From the NCBI RefSeq assembly GCF_963169125.1, contig NC_084802.1:11594896-11658895 (forward strand): 64,000 nt of DNA, read 5' to 3'. The notes below the pieces were generated by a model. The model saw only the letters and a program-made list of their open reading frames with translations. It made no database searches and was not told the DNA's origin. Shown one piece after another: positions 43,554-54,594 of the stretch (positions are counted from its first letter, which is position 1; the number at the start of each line of letters is the position of its first letter). A program made the translations under genes and the position numbers. The DNA is from Humulus lupulus (taxonomy: Eukaryota; Streptophyta; Magnoliopsida; Rosales; Cannabaceae).

Positions 43554-44950
43554 AAAATCAGCCAGTGCCTGGCTTTTTATTGTAGTTCATGGTATGTACA
43601 AAATCTTAAATTGGCTGAGTTCAATAGCCCACTTCAACAGACGTCCCGATGCTTCAGGTTTTTGCAAAACCTGCCATAAAGGCTGATCGGTTATGACATG
43701 TATTGAGTGGGACTGGAAATACGGCCTGAGCTTTCAGGAGGCCGTAATGAGACAGAAGGCCATCTTCTCCATCAACGGATATCGGGACTCAGCCCCGAGA
43801 AGCCTCTTGCTGATGTAATATACTGGCTTCTGAGATCGGTCCTCCTCTCGGACCAAGACAGTGCTAACTGCATCTTCTGTGACAGCTAGGTAAAGGAAAA
43901 GAGGCTCTCCCGCCGTTGGTTTGGATAATACGGGCAGCTCGACTAAGTGTGTTTTCAGGTCGAGGAAGGCACGTTCGCACTCCTCGGTCCACTCGAACTT
44001 CTTATTCCCCCGGAGCAGGTTGTAGAATGGCAGACATTTGTCGGTAGATTTAGAAATAAACCGATTAAGGGCCGCCACCCTTCCTGTCAGGCCTTGAACA
44101 TCCTTTCGCGACCGAGGTGAGGGAAGCTCGAGTAACGACCTAATCTTATCGGGGTTTTCTTCTATTCCCCTGGTATTGACAATGAAACCCAGGAATTTTC
44201 CTGACGTGACCCCGAAAGTACATTTTTGGGGGTTGAGCCTCATGCCGTATTCTCTCAATATTTTAAAGCATTCCTCTAGATCAGAAACATGGTTATCAGC
44301 AGTTTTTGACTTGACCAGCATGTCATCAACATACACTTCCATGTTCTTCCTGATTTGGTTGGCAAACATCCTATTTACCAACCTCTGGTATGTAGCTCCG
44401 GCATTTTCAGCCCGAAGGGTATGACCTTGTAACAATAAATGTTAGTCAGGTTCATGAAGCTAGTGTGCTCCTGGTCCACTGGATTCATGGCGATCTGATT
44501 ATAGCCCGAATATGCATCCATGAAAGACATGAGCTCGTGCCCTGCCGTGGCGTCGACCAACTGGTTGATCCTTGGCAAAGGGAAGCAGTCTTTGGGGCAG
44601 GCTTTGTTCAGATCGGAGAAGTCGATGCAGGTCCGCCATTTCCCGTTGGGCTTCGGGCCCAACACAGGATTGGCGACCCAAATCGGGAACTTCGCTTCAC
44701 GAATAAAGCCGCACTTTAAGAGCCGGGCTACTTCTTCTTCTAGGGCCTCAGCTCAGGTTGTTCCTAGGCGTCTTTGCTTCTGGGATTTCGCAGGCACACT
44801 TTTATCCAAGTGGAGGGTGTGAATTATGACGCTTGGATTGATCCCCCCCATGTCTTCATGAGACCATGCGAACATATCCAGGTTCTCCTGCAGAAACTTA
44901 ATCAGCTCCGGCTTCCTTTCGCCATATAGACTTTTCCCGAGCTTTACCAT
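43554..44950 (-). pseudogene. Reverse transcriptase and first RNase H of the Tat element
   Basis: Readable in order: DMFAWSHEDMGGINPSVI (about 44870), PNGKWRTCIDFSDLNKACPK (about 44640), SFMDAYSGYNQIAMN (about 44520), the catalytic YVDDMLVKS (about 44325), FLGFIVNTRGIEENPDKI (about 44180), then the RNase H part with FLYLAVTEDAVSTVLVREE (about 43880). Stops at about 44750 and 43734 and a frameshift near 44400 (after IPFGLKM) break it. Confidence 0.9.
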
Positions 44951-45304
44951 CCGCGAAGGATTTTATGGATCGATATATACCTCCTCGAGCTCTTCGATAG
45001 CTTGGAGCTTGGATTTATCCTCGCCTACTCTTGGGTCGAGATCATCACTTAAGATGATATTCTCCCCTTTGGCACTCTGAGGTTTTTCAATCTCAGGACT
45101 AGGCACAAGTTCCTGAGATTCCTCATTCCCGCCCTGGATGGTCATCGTCAGCTGCCAGGGTTTTGATCTTCCCTTCATAGAAATGCTGTAGCATTCCCTG
45201 GCAACGATCTGATCACCTCGAACCGTCCATATCCCAAAGGAAGAGGGGAATTTGAGCGCGAGGTGGTGGATGGAGGTTATGGCTTCGAATGTTGTCAATG
45301 TAGG

Positions 45305-45560
45305 TCAGCCTAAAATAGCATTGTACGCAGCGGGGCAATCGACGACCACAAACTCGAGGAGTTTTGAGACAGTCCAGGGTCCCTCTCCTAGGGTGATCAC
45401 CAACTCGATTGTCCCTATCGCTGCCGACCCTTCTCCGGAGAATCGATACAGCATCATGGAGGTGGCTTTCAACTCGGTGATAGACAAACCCATCTTTTCT
45501 AGCATAGACCGGAACAGCAGGTTCACCGAGCTCCCATTATCGACCAGTATTCTTCTAACC
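45305..45560 (-). pseudogene. Aspartic protease of the Tat element
   Basis: RRILVDNGSSVNLLFRSM carries the DNGSS variant of the D-T/S-G active site that is common in this lineage, and YNAILG closes the domain. A TAA just upstream (QLAN*RVRR, about 45560) and a TAG after AILG interrupt the frame. Confidence 0.85.
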
Positions 45561-45562
45561 CT

Positions 45563-48066
45563 TCAATTAGCGAGCTGAACGGCTACGACCAGAGGATCGT
45601 TATGAGGGAACTGGATGTGACTAGCATCTTCCTCGGTGAATATGATTGGTTGCCTCTCCAATCGTTGCTGCTTGGGTAGATGCTGTTCAGGGACGAACTC
45701 CACTCCATTATGAGCCTTGAGTTTGTTGACATACCTCTTCTGGGCACCTCTGCTTGTACCAGCCAGATGGGGGCCTCCGGAGATCATGGAGATCTCTCCT
45801 CCTATCACGAGAGGAGGGACGTCCTGATCTGTTCGAGACCCCAGCTGACTTGTCGAAACTTCTGGAGCTGGTTGGCCGGCGGGAACCCTATTTCGCTCGT
45901 ACTGAGCCAAGGGTCCGGCCCTGATGAGAGTCTCGATCTCATCCTTCAGGTGCCTACAATCATCAGTGTGGTGGCCAATGTCGTTATGGAATTGACAGAA
46001 CTTAGAGGGGTCTCGCTTACCCTTCTGGTGCTTTAGTGGTTCTGGCTTCTTCCACGGAAGGCGAGCAGAATTTCTAAGAAAATATTTTCCCTAGTGTGCA
46101 TGAGCTCGGTATACGTCACGTAGACTGGCTTAAATTTTTCTACGGACTTATTCTTCTTTGGGCCGTGCTGGCCGCCTTCGCTGTTCCCTTTCCTCTTGCC
46201 TCCACCCCACTGGTTATTCTATACAACGATTTGAGCCGTGTTCACGACGTCCGTTCCTACTCCAGCGGGCTGATCAGGGACTTGGCTGGTTCTTGCTGCC
46301 GATGCTCGCGCCTCCTCCAGGTTTATCCATCCCTGGGCCATATTTAAGAATTCGTTCACGGTGCTGACACCTACTCTCTGTCTTTCTTCCCAGAGTTCGC
46401 CTCCAACGAGGATCCCAGTCCTTAAAGCCATAAGCTTGGAACTGTCATCTGCGTCTCTGGCCTGAGCAGCGACATTTGCAAATCTGCTCAGGTAAGTTTT
46501 TAAAGGCTCGTCGGGCAGTTGCTTTACGTTTGCTAGGGCGTCGGCTTTGACGCGAGCGGCCTGAGAAGCTCGGAAGGCCCTTTTGAAGTGGGTTGAGAAG
46601 GTTTTCCACGAGCTGATGGACTGTTTTTTATTCTACTTAAACCATTGTCTGGCCGGCCCAGTCAAGGTGGAAGGAAAAATTAAACATCTCAGCTCGGGAC
46701 CGATGTTGTGGGCCATCATCAAGGTGTTGAACATACCCAGATGATCTGAAGGGTCTCCATCTCTGTTGAACTTGGACAAATGGGGCATAAGGAAACCAGG
46801 TGGATACGCCGTCACTGATATGCTGGGGGCGAAGAGCTCGAGTTCGTCCCCTGAATCATACTCATCTTTATCTTTTTCCGACAAGAGCTTCCTCATCAGC
46901 TCCTCCATCTAAGCCAGACGCTCAAGGATTTTGTCCTGACTTCCTTGGTTGTTCCGGGGATGTTTGACAGCTCCAGATCCATTGTACGCGTTAGGCGGGT
47001 TATTGTCCCTCCTATCTTGAGATAGGTTATATGGGATGTTCCCGCTGTCACGTACTTCGGACAGGTCTTCCCTTTGGTGAGCACGGCTGCCGTTTCCAAC
47101 TGGGTCTCCTCTTTGAGAGTTTAAGCGATCTCGGAGGTCGCCCCTCGGAGCGACCTGAGGACTTTGCGCCGAGCTCAAGCATTGGCGTAGGTCTCCGCTG
47201 GAGAGGTCGCTTCGACGACTCCCGGTCCAGTAGCTTCCATTCGAGAAGCTCAGAGCCCGCCGCTGGGGGTGAGGATCCGGGGCTTCTCTGGGCGCCCGAC
47301 TACGATGGGAATGTCCGGCGAAGGGAGGATTTCTCCTGCTGCTCCCGTGAGCTGGAATATCTCGGACTGGCCGAGGAGGAGACAAGTATCTAATTGGTGA
47401 AGGAGGATGTCTGACTGGGGATGCGGTCCTAGTTTCGTCAGGACGGATCAAGTTAGGCCGCAGCCGCTCCGCTCTATCATCCTCCGTGTCTTGTGCCCGG
47501 CGGTTTGAGCGGGCGCAGGACGGCTGGCCGGGGCGGGCTGTCGTCACGAGTCCTCCCCGGATCTTCTTCGCGAGCTTCCTCGAGCCCTCCTGGGTGCGCT
47601 CGAGGGCAGAAGTGAGCTGGGAGTTGAGGTCCGGAACGATTGGCTGAATTGCTGCTCGGCCCTAGGGAGCTCCTCAAATGCGATTTCTTGGTGGTGCGAC
47701 GTAGGGGTAGAATTTGATGCTGAGGGTCTGAACGTCCGACTAGGTCTGGACTGGTTACCCCGGTGGGACTTATGAGTCCCACCGTGCCTCTTTCCGACGT
47801 TAGTGTCGGTTGTAAGAGGGGGTAGTAGGGCCACCACCTCTTGAATCTGCTTGTTTGCTTTCGCCAGCAGACTCCTTAATTATGCATTCTCCATTTCTAC
47901 CGCCGTGTAGAAATTCGGGTTCGGATTGGGCGGCCGGGGAGCCGAACTTCCAGTGTCATCTTTGCCTATTGGCTGCTTGCCCGGCCGCTACTGAACCTCA
48001 GGGTTCTGTTCATTAGACATGGCGGCATGGTGGGCCTCCTGCCCATCATGTTGGTCCACCTCGTTA
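45563..48066 (-). pseudogene. gag of the Tat element, with several stops
   Basis: A start near 48066 (MSNEQNPEVQ then a stop) leads into a long Arg/Ser/Pro-rich region (46909-47837, with one frameshift near 47545) and the conserved gag core (46633-46908: FNRDGDPSDHLGMFN, TLTGPARQWFK), continued at 46219-46630 (FKRAFRASQAARVKADALAN, WEERQRVGVSTVNEFLNMAQ). The tail has KFCQFHNDIGHHTDDCRHL, a CCHC-type knuckle. Stops interrupt it at about 47992, 46906, 46630 and 46217. Confidence 0.85.
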
Positions 48067-48119
48067 CCATGTCTCGAACGAGTGACTACCATGGCTGAAT
48101 ATTTTTGATAGCACTAATC

Positions 48120-48146
48120 TAGAAGCTCTCAATGAAAGCACCAAAC
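48120..48146 (-). other. Primer-binding region of the Tat element
   Basis: On the minus strand GTTTGGTGCTTTCATTGAG directly follows the 5' LTR end, where the primer-binding site must lie. The tRNA used was not identified. Confidence 0.55.
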
Positions 48147-48225
48147 TGTTGACGCGGTTCTTTGGCAACAGATAATTTTACGCGTAAGGAGAGGGATTAA
48201 TGCTAAATAATGAACCAGTGTTAAA

Positions 48226-48882
48226 TAATGTACTGAGCCGGTTTAAGCGGGCCGGAGTCAGTGGGTTAAACAGAGGGTGCGACCTAAGGTGTCGACCCTA
48301 GTATTTGTGTTAATTGACTATTATATTTGGCTATGAATGTGATTAATGAGATTGTTGAATAATCTAAGTATAGATGAGGTTACTTGTACCTTGAAGTGTG
48401 CTTATATGCTGTGGATTGAATATCTGAACATGCTTATTGGAATGTCTATTTGATAATATTGCTTATGCTGTGTATGTTGTTTTCTTGTTGGGCCTTGGCT
48501 CACGGGTGCTGCGTGGTGCAGGTAAAGGCAAGGGCAAGATCAATCAACCTTGATTGGAGAGCTCTGCAGGGTGAATGTACATGTCAAGCCGCTCAACCAC
48601 CACGGTTGAGGAGATTACAGGGACGAGAGGACCAGAACCTTGTATTTTGCCTTAGTATGGCTAATGTTTACTCTTAACTGTTGAATTTTGTAAACCAACT
48701 TTTACACATTGTTGATTTTGGGGATCCCTTCTGCAAACTGTTTATAACTTATAAAATGTATCTTTTGAGGCCAAAATGTCTTTTAGCCCTAGAACACTCT
48801 AGCTAATGACACGTTTTGATTAGCAAGTCTCACACCTTTATAAACATACAGTGTAGCGGTCTTGGCTATCCAGGGCGTTACA
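48226..48882 (+). mobile_element. 3' fragment of the long-LTR gypsy-type family
   Basis: The sequence aligns with the last 730 bases of the copy at 60496-63011 (GGCCGGAGTCAGTGGG, GCGTGGTGCAGGTAAAGG, CCGCTCAACCACCACGG) and ends CCAGGGCGTTACA. Its 5' part is missing; it is fused directly to the remnant of the Tat 5' LTR. Confidence 0.82.
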
Positions 48883-48931
48883 TGTTTATCCTATTTATAC
48901 TAATATTCTCTGTATTATTATTCAAAATAAA

Positions 48932-50229
48932 GACAGCAGTCCCAACTAAGAGAAAGGGTGGCGCTGCTATTGGAAAAGATTTAGATGACAAACAACGTAA
49001 AAATAGAAAACCACTGGAAGTAATGTTTTTCCCACGAATGTACAAGGGTTTTAGGGGCGAGCACGCTGTTTTTGTTCACCTCGTAGGCACCCAAATTAAA
49101 ACAAAAGTTCCCATATATTATGATTCATGGGAATTAGTGCCTCAACATTACAAGGACCAAGTCATTGGCATGATCAAGGTAAAAAAATATTAAATTATTT
49201 TTTTAAAATGTGACTTTAATATAGTACATATATTATTAATACGTTTATGTTTCAATTTAGTGGTATTATCAAATAGAGGGCCGCGAGGATTTCTTAAAGT
49301 GTATAGATGGTATCGATCAAGAGATGAAAGATCGATACCGTCATAGGAAATCAATAAAACATGAACACTTTGAGAAATACTACAAAGGACCAGAGGATTG
49401 GGACAAGGTTCTATACAAAGCAACCAAGGATGTTAACAAGGAGGAGTGGAAGCAGATTTGTAGTTATTTACAAGTGCGCAATTTATTGCGCGCTCCCTAA
49501 AGAACAAGGAAAATCAGAAGAAACATAATTATTCTACAATGCAAGGTACAAAATCGTTGGCGACCATCTGTCATGAAAGAGTAAGTGAAAGTTAAAATGT
49601 TATCAAAATTATTTTCTTTTAAATTATATATTCTCTAACATTTGGGTTATAATGTTTAGGTGAACCTTGACCTTATTGAGTCATGGAAGGAATACCACAG
49701 GAAGAAAACAACAATTGATTTTGTGAACAACGATGCTCGCCAAGGTTATGTAAGGGGTCACGGTCATCATCTACCTAGCGCTCTCACTTCAGCGAGTCTC
49801 AAGCCCCTCCTCAACATTCATCAAAACAGCTAGAAAATTTGGAGAATAAGGTAAAGAATTTGATTGACCAAGTCAATTTCTTCCACCTTCATTTCGTCTA
49901 CCAAACATTCAGATGTCGCCTATGCCTAATAGCATGAACAATATTTCTGGAGCTTCGCCTTCTCAACCTCCAGCTCCAGCTTATCATTCCATGTACGGGA
50001 CAACTTCGTCTTATCCTATGACACCTCCTTACATGTACGAAGCAACACCATCAACTTATCTGTGGCTGATTCTACCGTCGTTGCAGCCGCCGTATCCCTA
50101 CATGTATGGAGCATGATCGTCCACATTACCTCCCCAATATCCATGGTCAATATCGCCGCAGCCACCGCAACCACCATAACCACAACAGGAAGACACTATG
50201 GAGGATGACACATTTGATTTAGGAGACTA
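48932..50229 (+). pseudogene. CACTA TnpA-like gene (PF03004 type), 5'-truncated
   Basis: Exon A (48932-about 49180, after AAGACAG) reads KRKGGAAIGKDLDDKQRK, LEVMFFPRMYKGFRGEHAVF and SWELVPQHYKDQVIGMIK. Exon B (49261 onward, after TTTAG) reads WYYQIEGREDFLKCIDGI; one base is out of place near 49475, after which SLKNKENQKKHNYSTMQGTK continues the protein. Exon C (from 49661) reads VNLDLIESWKEYHRKKTTID. A proline- and tyrosine-rich C-terminus follows (MSPMPNSMNNISGASPSQPP) with stops at 50114 and later. This is the plant En/Spm 'transposase_24' family, the partner that binds subterminal repeats. It fits the CACTA-2 element around it. Confidence 0.75.
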
Positions 50230-50404
50230 GATTTATATTATTATTAGCTAATTGTTACATTATATTAACAATATGGATATTTGTTATCTTAATGAACTAA
50301 TTTGAATATTTAATATAATATTTTTATTTTTAAATATATCTGTTTTTAATAATTTAAATTTTAATTAATTATTAAAATAAAATTATGATTTTTTATAAAT
50401 AAAA

Positions 50405-50550
50405 TAGTATTAGGGGCAACAACTTCGCCCCTAATAATCAAGTATTAAGGGCGACTTGAGACATGTCAAGGGCAACACATCGACAAAAAAATTGCCACGT
50501 GTGAAAAAGTTTGGGGCGACATCTCAAATTTTAGGGGCGACTTTTACGGT
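50405..50550. repeat. Subterminal repeats of CACTA-2
   Basis: At least six copies of a GGGGCGAC or GGGCAAC word, in both orientations, lie in the last 150 bases of the transposon. Such clusters bind the TnpA protein in CACTA elements. Two related copies are at the left end (26030-26050 and 26652-26670). Confidence 0.75.
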
Positions 50551-50562
50551 CTTGTAGTGATT

Positions 50563-52003
50563 CGGTTTAATTTTTAGTCTTTTGTTTGTTTGAATCTCAA
50601 CAATTGGTGTCTATTTAATTACTTTCTCTTTAGTTTTTATGATGTTAATTGAGAAAGTAAGTGCTACTATTGGAAGCTTAAGTCGATCATATAGTTCTTA
50701 ATGAATATATCTACTTTTGTTGCTGTTATTAGCACCCAATTAGTCATATGAACACACTTTTGACTTTAAGTATGTTCTTATTCCCATTAAAAAGATGACA
50801 ATGGCAGCACTATTCTATACTACACATGACCAATAGCATTAGATTTTGAAATGTGTGTCAGATTGTACCATTAGCTGTCAGTTTGACATAACTTTGATCT
50901 AGATCGAAAAAGAAAAAAAAAAGAGAGAAGACAAGAAAGAAAACAGAAAAATATAAGGAAATGGCCAGCTTTAGCAACGTGACATAAGTTAATGTTTGAT
51001 CTAAATAGTTCTTCTATATGCTGATTGAGGTTACTATATATTATATATGTATATGTCTTCTCTCACATGCACTATTTTGCTTCTCTCACATGCACTATAC
51101 CTAACAACTATAAATCTTGGGCCCTATAGCTCCATTGCTTTAATTTTCCAATATTATTTTAATCAGAATTTCATACAGTACCTAGATACCTGCTAAGCAC
51201 CTTGCAGGTGATGCTTGTTTCTTATACTTTTTTCTTTTTTTTGTTCAAGTATTATTCATACTAATTTTTTGTATCATCATCATCATCATTATTATTATTA
51301 TTTTTTTCCACCCATTTTATACTAATTATATAGGAGCACGTTCCACGTTTCAGTATGTGTATAAGCTTATTAACTAAAGGGTAAAATGTTGAGAAGAAAA
51401 AATATGTTTGCTGGATGAATTAATTTACGAAGTTGGACTTTATTTTTTTTAGTTGGATTTGATGTAATTTAATTTAGAATATTTGACTTTATCAAATTAT
51501 GTAACATTTTTAATCATTTTTCTAATAATATATGAAAAAAAAACTAGATTTTTTTAACAAAAAAAGAAAAAATCATTCCAAATTTTCACCCAATTTCAAC
51601 TTACTGGAACAGTCACATGCTTGTATGCCATTGACATCTCACAGGCAGAACTGACAGATATTTATAATGTTTGTTTAATTTGATGAAGATGAGGAAGAAA
51701 AAAAGAATAATGGACACATGACAGCTATATAAATATATATTTTTTTCTTTTATTTTTCTAGGCTTTCGATCATATAATATAGTATATAATTGGTGACACA
51801 CTGATCCCATTATTACGGCAGAAAATCTGGATATGATATCATGTATCACCGAAAGTCAGTAGGTGCATCAAAAATATTATTATTTATTTTTGTTGTTGTC
51901 ACGTGAAAAGATAATTTACCATTGAATTGAATATATTTAATCGATACAATTTTTTTTCTTTGAAGGTGTAAGTGTAGAGTCAAACTTTTGTTGTGCCCTT
52001 ATA
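50563..52003. other. Intergenic region upstream of the sulfotransferase gene
   Basis: AT-rich sequence with no gene seen. A CATCATCATCATTATTATT microsatellite lies at 51274-51300 and TATA-like runs at 51724-51740. Position suggests it includes the promoter of the sulfotransferase, but no site can be fixed. Confidence 0.5.
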
Positions 52004-52999
52004 ATGGAAATATCAAATGTTACTGAGAAGAACAAGGAGGAAGAAATGGAGAGAGATCAGAGAGTTGATGAAACTTTGGCAAAGCTTAAAAAAGTTAAAG
52101 ATCCAGTACGTGATATTTATCGCTGTTGTTATCAAGGATTTTGGACTCCAACATCTTCATTGAAAAGTATAATATCTTTTCAAACTCAATTTGAGGCACG
52201 AGATGATGATATTTTATTAGCTTCTTGTCCAAAATCAGGTACTACTTGGTTAAAATCTCTTGTATTTGCGATTGTGAGACGTAGTATTGATTTCGAACTA
52301 TACTCGAATAATAGCAGCCTTTTTTCTACTACTAATGTACATGATCTTATACCTTTTGAGGTAAACAGAGAATTCACATCAATTATCGAAAACATGAAGC
52401 CAAGACTTTTGAGTACCCACATTCCTTACCCCTCGTTACCACCCTCCATCAAGTACTCTAATTGTAAAATTGTATACATTTGTAGGCATCCTTTGGATGT
52501 ATTTATTTCTTATTGGCACTTTAATCATAAATTTTTGGGGGATAATGTGGAACCACATCATTTAGAAGAGTGCTTCAATATGTTTTGTGAAGGAATACAT
52601 CCATTTGGACCATTTTGGGACCATATTTTGGGATTTTGGAAAGAAAGCTTAGAGAGTCCTCACAAAATATTGTTTTTGATTTTGAAATATGAAGACCTTA
52701 AAAGAGACAATGCATATTTTATCAAAAAGATCGCAGACTTTTTGGGATATCCATTTTCAACTGAGGAAGAAAATCAAGGAGTTCCACAACAAATAATGCA
52801 GTTATGTAGCTTTGAAAATTTGAAAAATTTGGATATAAATAAGACTGGTAGACGTCAAATTGGGTTATCCAATAGTGCATTATTTAGGAAGGGTGAAGTT
52901 GGAGATTGGGTGAACTATTTAACACCCGAAATGGCAGAGCGTGGAAAGAAGCTCATCCGAGAAAAGCTTGGACAATCTAATTTAATGTTTGATTTCTAG
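52004..52999 (+). CDS. Cytosolic sulfotransferase (SOT family), intact and intronless
   Basis: 331 residues, the usual length of plant SOTs, which move a sulfonate group from PAPS to small hydroxylated molecules such as flavonols, hydroxyjasmonate, steroids or desulfoglucosinolates. All family motifs are present: the PAPS 5'-phosphosulfate loop CPKSGTTWLKSL (residues 75-86), the catalytic histidine in LLSTHIPYPSLP (H139), the 3'-phosphate site CRHPLDVFISYW (160-171) and the C-terminal RKGEVGDWVNYLT (295-307). No signal peptide, so cytosolic. The start at 52004 is the first ATG after an in-frame-free leader; an alternative Met at residue 15 is less likely because plant SOTs have such charged N-terminal tails. 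Substrate cannot be told from sequence. A broken second copy lies 4.5 kb downstream in the same orientation. Confidence 0.94.
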   Translation: MEISNVTEKNKEEEMERDQRVDETLAKLKKVKDPVRDIYRCCYQGFWTPTSSLKSIISFQTQFEARDDDILLASCPKSGTTWLKSLVFAIVRRSIDFELYSNNSSLFSTTNVHDLIPFEVNREFTSIIENMKPRLLSTHIPYPSLPPSIKYSNCKIVYICRHPLDVFISYWHFNHKFLGDNVEPHHLEECFNMFCEGIHPFGPFWDHILGFWKESLESPHKILFLILKYEDLKRDNAYFIKKIADFLGYPFSTEEENQGVPQQIMQLCSFENLKNLDINKTGRRQIGLSNSALFRKGEVGDWVNYLTPEMAERGKKLIREKLGQSNLMFDF

Positions 53000-53289
53000 C
53001 TATCTATGATTTCAATTCTTTGTATTGTTTTTTCATTGTCTTATGGTTGCAATATTTAAGGAACATCAACTTGTTCTTGTGGGTGTATCTTATTTTATGA
53101 ATAAATATTTGTGGTATAAGTACTTTTGTTTTTGTTAATTAATTGTTATGTATCAATTCAAATATTTTAACAACAATATAGTACCACTAATGGAGATAGG
53201 GAGGCCGAAGGTGGCCATGGACACCTTAGATTTTTTTAGGGTATACACTCATTTGTATTATGTGTTTGATCGAAATACATATTTTGTAG

Positions 53290-53700
53290 TTTATGTTTTC
53301 AATAATGTTCATCTGGTACCCTGTAATTTGAAATTATACATATTTGATACTCTGGACTCAAATTTGAACAATAATATTTAATCAATATGACTAAACTGTC
53401 ATTAGCTATATGTAATTATGTGTTTCAATTTTAATTTGAAACTCATATAATTTATGTCAATTTTGTTACATTGATAAAATTTATTGATCAAAATTAAGTT
53501 TAGGGTACCAAATATATATGATTTCAAATTACAGGTACTAAATGAGCAATATTAAAAATGTAAGGTACCAAATATGTATTTCAATAAAACACAGGTTACT
53601 AAATGCGTATTTATATTTTTTAAAAGAAAAATCTAATATGTATATTTATTGATATTATAGCTATTATTTAATAAATAAAAAAATTATTAAATTTGACTTA
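53290..53700. repeat. Dispersed 'GGTACCAAATA' repeat, copy 1 (downstream of the intact sulfotransferase)
   Basis: AT-rich non-coding sequence built from words such as GGTACCAAATATATATGAT and CAAATTACAGGTACTAAATG. It is closely matched at 57185-57463 and more weakly at 58380-58740. The duplication with the sulfotransferase copies indicates a shared segmental history. Confidence 0.8.
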
Positions 53701-53839
53701 GTATAAAGAATAGAAAAGACCTTTCTTAAACTATAAATCATAGCCCAAAAGTAAAAAACGTAGCCCATCTAATGCTTGATCTATTGCATTTATATTTTTT
53801 GGTCTTTTGACAATTTGTATTGGTTTCATCCACTAAAAT

Positions 53840-54290
53840 TAGGGATGGAAACAGTGCGGGTAATTGACGGGGTGCTTCCCTTGCCCCCATACTCAGTAAC
53901 CATTTTAATCTCTGTCTTCGCGCATTTTCTGTCGGGGGCGAGTAATTCTCATTAGGGTGAGGAATCCCCATGGGTACTCATTTATTAAAAAATAAACTAT
54001 AAAAATATAGACTACCTAAAATTAATATATATTACACTATATTAATTGTTCAAAGTATTAAATATTGTACAAAATAAAATTAAAAATCTTCAAAAAAAAA
54101 TTAAATAAATAAAAAATTAAACAGGATCTTGTTGGGGTAGGGAGTGATATCACCACCCTCACCTCGTTTAATATTCGAGGATAAAAAAATGACCCCCATC
54201 CCTGTCCCATTACTTGTTTAGGCGGGAAATCTCCACCCAATTAGGCGCAGATACAGGGCCCGATCCCCATGAGTAAAATTTCCATCTCTA
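53840..54290. mobile_element. hAT-like MITE, about 450 bp
   Basis: It begins TAGGGATGGAAACAG and ends AAATTTCCATCTCTA, an imperfect inverted repeat. The flanks ACTAAAAT and ACCAAAAC agree at six of eight positions, a decayed 8-bp duplication. Internal GCGGG/CCCGC-rich words in both orientations are typical for this hAT MITE class. Confidence 0.75.
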
Positions 54291-54594
54291 ACCAAAACCT
54301 AGCAAAAATGGAGCCCTGACCACTACAACTTGCAATTTCAATCTCAACTCAATGATTTTATTTCTATGTCTAAAGCTCTCATTTTCAGCAATTTTAAACA
54401 ACCAAAAATATTTAATTTCACCTTATTAGGTAAATCAAATTAACTATTTTATTGTTTTTAGCAATATCAAATTTTATTTTTTTATTTTAAATTACTTATG
54501 AATTGTATATATTTAATGCATTTGAAAAATATATATTTTTTGTCGTTTTAAATTTTTATTTATTTTTCAAATTCATACAGTGTATATATAAAAG
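54291..54594. other. AT-rich spacer before the LINE fragment
   Basis: No gene or structured repeat was recognised. Confidence 0.5.

Larger units (their letters stand above)
34429..48225 (-). mobile_element. Tat-lineage Ty3/gypsy retrotransposon on the minus strand, with antisense gene
   Basis: The 3' LTR (34429-35182), polypurine tract, antisense gene, 120-bp tandem repeats, pol and gag follow from left to right, i.e. the element is transcribed leftward. Order RT - RNase H - second RNase H - integrase, without a chromodomain, and the antisense gene between pol and 3' LTR are features of the Tat (Retand/Ogre) lineage. Only about 79 bases of the 5' LTR remain (48147-48225) before it joins another LTR fragment. 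Numerous stops and frameshifts show it is inactive. A solo LTR (35914-38258) lies inside it. Confidence 0.9.
26007..50559 (+). mobile_element. CACTA transposon with captured V-ATPase exons, expanded to 24.5 kb by nested insertions (CACTA-2)
   Basis: The left end is CACTACAAGAAATATGGGC, then TTTAGGGGCGAC; the right end is TTAGGGGCGACTTTTACGG, then TCTTGTAGTG. Terminal repeats (CACTACAAGA) and the subterminal motif TTAGGGGCGAC occur at both ends, with several more copies near 50405-50545 and 26645-26690. The flanking triplets are TTT left and ATT right, a near but not exact duplication. Sequence belonging to the element itself is about 26007-27781 and 48883-50559, around 3.4 kb. It holds captured V-ATPase subunit H exons and a TnpA-like gene, but no TnpD-type transposase. 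Confidence 0.8.

Noticed and set aside
54321..54340. CACTACAACTTGC as the left end of CACTA-3
   Set aside because: No ACCGAGGACA subterminal words follow it, and the flanking triplet (GAC) does not match the one after the right end (TCT).
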